Positions 61,301-64,000 of a DNA stretch of 64,000 nt are shown here, piece after piece. Origin of the DNA: Sphagnum magellanicum (taxonomy: Eukaryota; Streptophyta; Sphagnopsida; Sphagnales; Sphagnaceae); assembly GCA_021904315.1 (NCBI GenBank), contig CM038920.1, positions 12,276,001-12,340,000 on the forward strand, in the 5' to 3' direction. A program made the position numbers and the translations under genes. Below the pieces are notes generated by a model. That model was not told where the DNA came from, ran no database searches, and saw only the letters and a program-made list of their open reading frames with translations. Numbering within the stretch: the stretch's first letter is position 1; every line of letters starts with the position of its first letter.

Positions 61301-63474
61301 AAAACAAACTACCTTCCTTCATAGATAGATTATTTCTTGAGAATGTTGAAAAGGGAATTGTTTCTTGGTCTCCACGCAAAAGCAAAGTGATCCATTTTGC
61401 GGCCACTTAATTGAACATTTTATTAGTAGGCATAATGTTTTTTGTTGGACTCAATGCAATGAAAATTTCCAATGAAATCATACATAATTGTATATGTAGA
61501 CTCTCCAATGAAATGACAAAATTTGAGTGACAAAATGGTCCACCATAGTTGAAATATTAGCACATTACAAGATGTTTGTTTGACATGGGAATTTGTCATG
61601 TGTGCCAAGGAATAATTGTATGAAACATTTTAAAAAAAAAAAATCTAATTGTAATGTTTAGAAAGTGTAAAAGTTTAAAGTTCAAGTATAAACAAAGTGC
61701 ACAAATAATGTGCAAGAACCCTCTCTATAACACTAATTGAACTATTACTTCATTCAAGATAACTAAGTAAATAAGTTTAAACCACCAAATCTAGTAATCC
61801 CATTGGCCCGACAACCCTATTTATGTTGATCATTGAAAATTAATGAATCCCCTTTTTCTATTTTCATTGGTCCTCAAATATTCTCACAAATTTATCAAAA
61901 ATCTATTATTTGTTTAACTTTTAGTTCACTTCACTCAAGATAACTAAGGGAAAAAAAAAAAAACCAAATCACCAAATCCAACAATTTCATCAATCATAAC
62001 ATTTTTTTTCTTCACACCTACACTACACTCAAGCCTATTCAACACCCTATGTATATGAGTAAACTAATAAAATAACCCGAAGTTGTGACATAAAAGTCAA
62101 AAGTATGTGAAGTTGTGACATAAAAATCACAAGATCTAGTATTAAAAAAAAAAGTGAAGTAGTGACATAAAAGTCACAAAGATGTGAAGTTGTGACATAA
62201 AAGTCACAAGTTCTAGTGTACTTTTGGTTTGCATACTTTTTTTGAAGGTTATATGCATGCAAGTAGTTTATACCCTATGCAAAAAGTTGGGGACCATTTG
62301 TGTGAACATCCATGCAAACAACCCAACAAAAAAAAAAATGCTCATGTATTGGGCTAAATTGTCTCTTTCCATTTGAAAGTTTGTGGGAGGGGGGGAACAC
62401 TTCAACACTTTTCTTATGACTCTCGTACTACTAGAATCATAACAAAATTTGTTTTGTGCAAATGTGAGAATGCCATAAACACTAGCATGCGAATTATGTT
62501 CTCTAATGAGTACATCTACTTAGGTAAATTTGCAAGGGACTTTTAACACATAATGAGTAGTATGCATAGGAACCCTTCCCCTCCTACGCCTTTCGATTTA
62601 CTTATGTGTTAAGTTATCATTACCTTTGCCTTGTACTTTATAATAGATAAAACTGGGGACGTGGTCATTCTCAAAATGCCAAGTCAAATTTGGCTATCGC
62701 CTCATCCTAGGCCTCGTATTCATTGACCATTCCCTGTTTCTGATTGGGTAGATAGTTTGATTGGTCCAAGTGGTTTGCTATTAGTAATCTGCCAACTTAC
62801 ATGCGGTTCCAGTTTCAGTTTTATGGGCAGGGTTGAAAAATAGTTCAGTAACTAAAACTTGGATGTGAGAAATATCAAGGTCACATATACTAAGTGTTGT
62901 TCAAGATTTCTCTAACTCCACCTTCTTTGAGTGAGGCCTCTCTAGTGGGCCGTATGTAACCCAAGGTAATGTTAAATTTTGAAGTTAGAGACATCGATTG
63001 GTTTAGCCTTAAGATGGTGTATTTGTAATGTATATATATATTTTTAAAAACTAAAAAACCTTTAGGGTTTTTACCAGTGTTGGGTAGTTCTTTATTTTTA
63101 TGAAGAACCTGGGGTTCCAGTTTAAAAAGATGAGTCCCAGTTTGGATCCCATTCTTACTAACTTGGGACTGGAACAAATAAGTGGCCAAATTGGTGATTA
63201 AATTTCAGTTAAACCCTTGTTTCTAGTCACTTATATTTTTCCAAAAAATTGTTTCCCATTTTCAGTTCCACATACACAAATAGAACCATGAATGTGATGA
63301 TTCTAGGTCTGATTTTTTTTTTTTTGGAAACCCTAAATTTTGGTTCCAGCTCCTCTGAAAATCAAACCTGATTATGATCTGAGGTTAATTAACTGAAACC
63401 AAAACCGACGGTTCTTTACCCTACACATTTAGACTTGTTCTCTAAATGAGGGCAGTTCAAGTTTTCTTAAATGC
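61301..63474. other. Uncharacterised non-genic DNA
   Basis: AT-rich to about 62.6 kb; 62.64-62.85 kb is more balanced. GGTTCC/GGGACT-rich sequence at 63100-63420 resembles 28210-28440, perhaps another dispersed repeat. No gene motif was seen. Confidence 0.5.
62078..62212. repeat. Four-copy repeat GAAGTTGTGACATAAAAGTC
   Basis: The unit occurs near 62079, 62109, 62156 and 62186. Each contains GTGACATAAAAGTCAC or a near-variant, a small inverted repeat with GTGAC arms and a 6-bp loop. Copies 1-2 and 3-4 are each 30 bp apart, with an A-tract between the pairs. Confidence 0.9.
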
Positions 63475-63893
63475 GCAAAATTAGCGCATATTGTCCCTTC
63501 AATGGATATCAATATTTCCAACCTACCCGTGTGTTACTTCCTTCAAGGTTTTTTTTTGCCTTTCTCTTTGGAAATGGGCAAAATTAGCGCATATTGTCTC
63601 TTCAATGGATATCAATATTTCCAACCTACCCATGTGCTACTTCCTCCAAGGTTTTTTTTTTTTTGGTCTTTCTCTTTGAAAATGGGCAAAATTAGAGCAT
63701 ATTGTCCCTTCAATGGATATCAATATTTCCAACCTACCCATGTGCTACTTCCTCCAAGGTTTTTTTTTTTTTGGTCTTTCTCTTTGAAAATGGGCAAAAT
63801 TAGAGCATATTGTCCCTTCAATGGATATCAATATTTCCAACCTACCCGTGTGTTACTTCCAAGGTTTTTTTTGTTTGTCTTTCTCTTTGGAAA
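63475..63893. repeat. 103-109-bp tandem repeat, four copies
   Basis: GCAAAATTAG(C/A)GCATATTGT starts at 63475, 63578, 63685 and 63794. Each unit contains TTCAATGGATATCAATATTT, CCAACCTACCC and a T-tract of 7-12 whose length varies. Copies are over 90% alike by eye. Confidence 0.95.
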
Positions 63894-64000
63894 GCACCTC
63901 TCTACATGGAACACCCCCCCGCCCCCGCCCCCCTTCCATCCATTCAAGGAACCATTCAACATTCACATGCAAACCTTTCCAACATTCAAACAAAAACCCT

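Noticed and set aside
61150-61410. 86-codon plus-strand frame
   Set aside because: It lies inside dispersed repeat copy 3 and spans its internal 32-bp duplication. No protein family match.
3306-63893. Tandem arrays as possible CRISPR arrays
   Set aside because: Repeats are direct and contiguous without unique spacers of constant length, there are no cas genes, and the DNA is eukaryotic.

Overview
This is eukaryotic nuclear DNA from a land plant. It has split genes with GT-AG introns, a light-harvesting antenna gene, a plant-type B3 DNA-binding protein and many decayed plant-type DNA transposons in AT-rich filler. The sparse short genes and old hAT, pogo and PIF/Harbinger remnants would fit a large-genome seed-free plant such as a fern, but nothing here fixes the lineage. 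I found no bacterial operons, CRISPR array, tRNA or rRNA gene.

Five protein-coding genes can be rebuilt, at least in part. (1) Minus strand, 1-2900: an organellar type IA DNA topoisomerase, cut by the left window edge just after its catalytic tyrosine. (2) Minus, 25438-26436: a B3-domain DNA-binding protein. (3) Minus, 30727-33947: a complete nine-exon C53/CDK5RAP3 gene (609 aa), the UFM1- and ATG8-binding ER-phagy receptor, with five shuffled ATG8-interacting motifs. (4) Plus, 48555-51441: a complete six-exon GOT1 gene (140 aa), a Golgi vesicle-transport protein. (5) Minus, 53696-55741: a complete six-exon LHCB5/CP26 gene (304 aa), a minor photosystem II antenna. GOT1 and LHCB5 are tail to tail. 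The genes share no pathway; the linkage looks like ordinary plant gene scatter.

The rest is transposon debris and minisatellites. The 3-24 kb stretch holds a 75-bp minisatellite, PIF/Harbinger remnants (5.9-6.4 kb and 8.6-9.1 kb), a readable pogo-like transposase (9.7-11.6 kb) followed by a 43-46-bp tandem array, a hAT fragment (14.4 kb), an inverted pair of a 400-bp repeat (15.4 and 19.1 kb), and a 4.6-kb hAT element (19667-24287). A second, 4.7-kb member of that hAT family lies at 38869-43559 in the same orientation, with matching terminal inverted repeats and a candidate decayed 8-bp target duplication. Immediately right of it is a GC-richer pseudogene of a different hAT-like lineage (43.6-45.1 kb). 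A Harbinger accessory Myb-like ORF remnant is at 36.8-37.6 kb. The right end (56-64 kb) has several tandem arrays and a third copy of the 400-bp repeat.

Exon boundaries were placed by hand from splice signals, reading-phase continuity and remembered family similarity. No alignment or expression data were available. The most notable signals are the five-motif C53 receptor, the matched hAT pair and the unusual second hAT-like lineage. I did not find a clearly new biological system.
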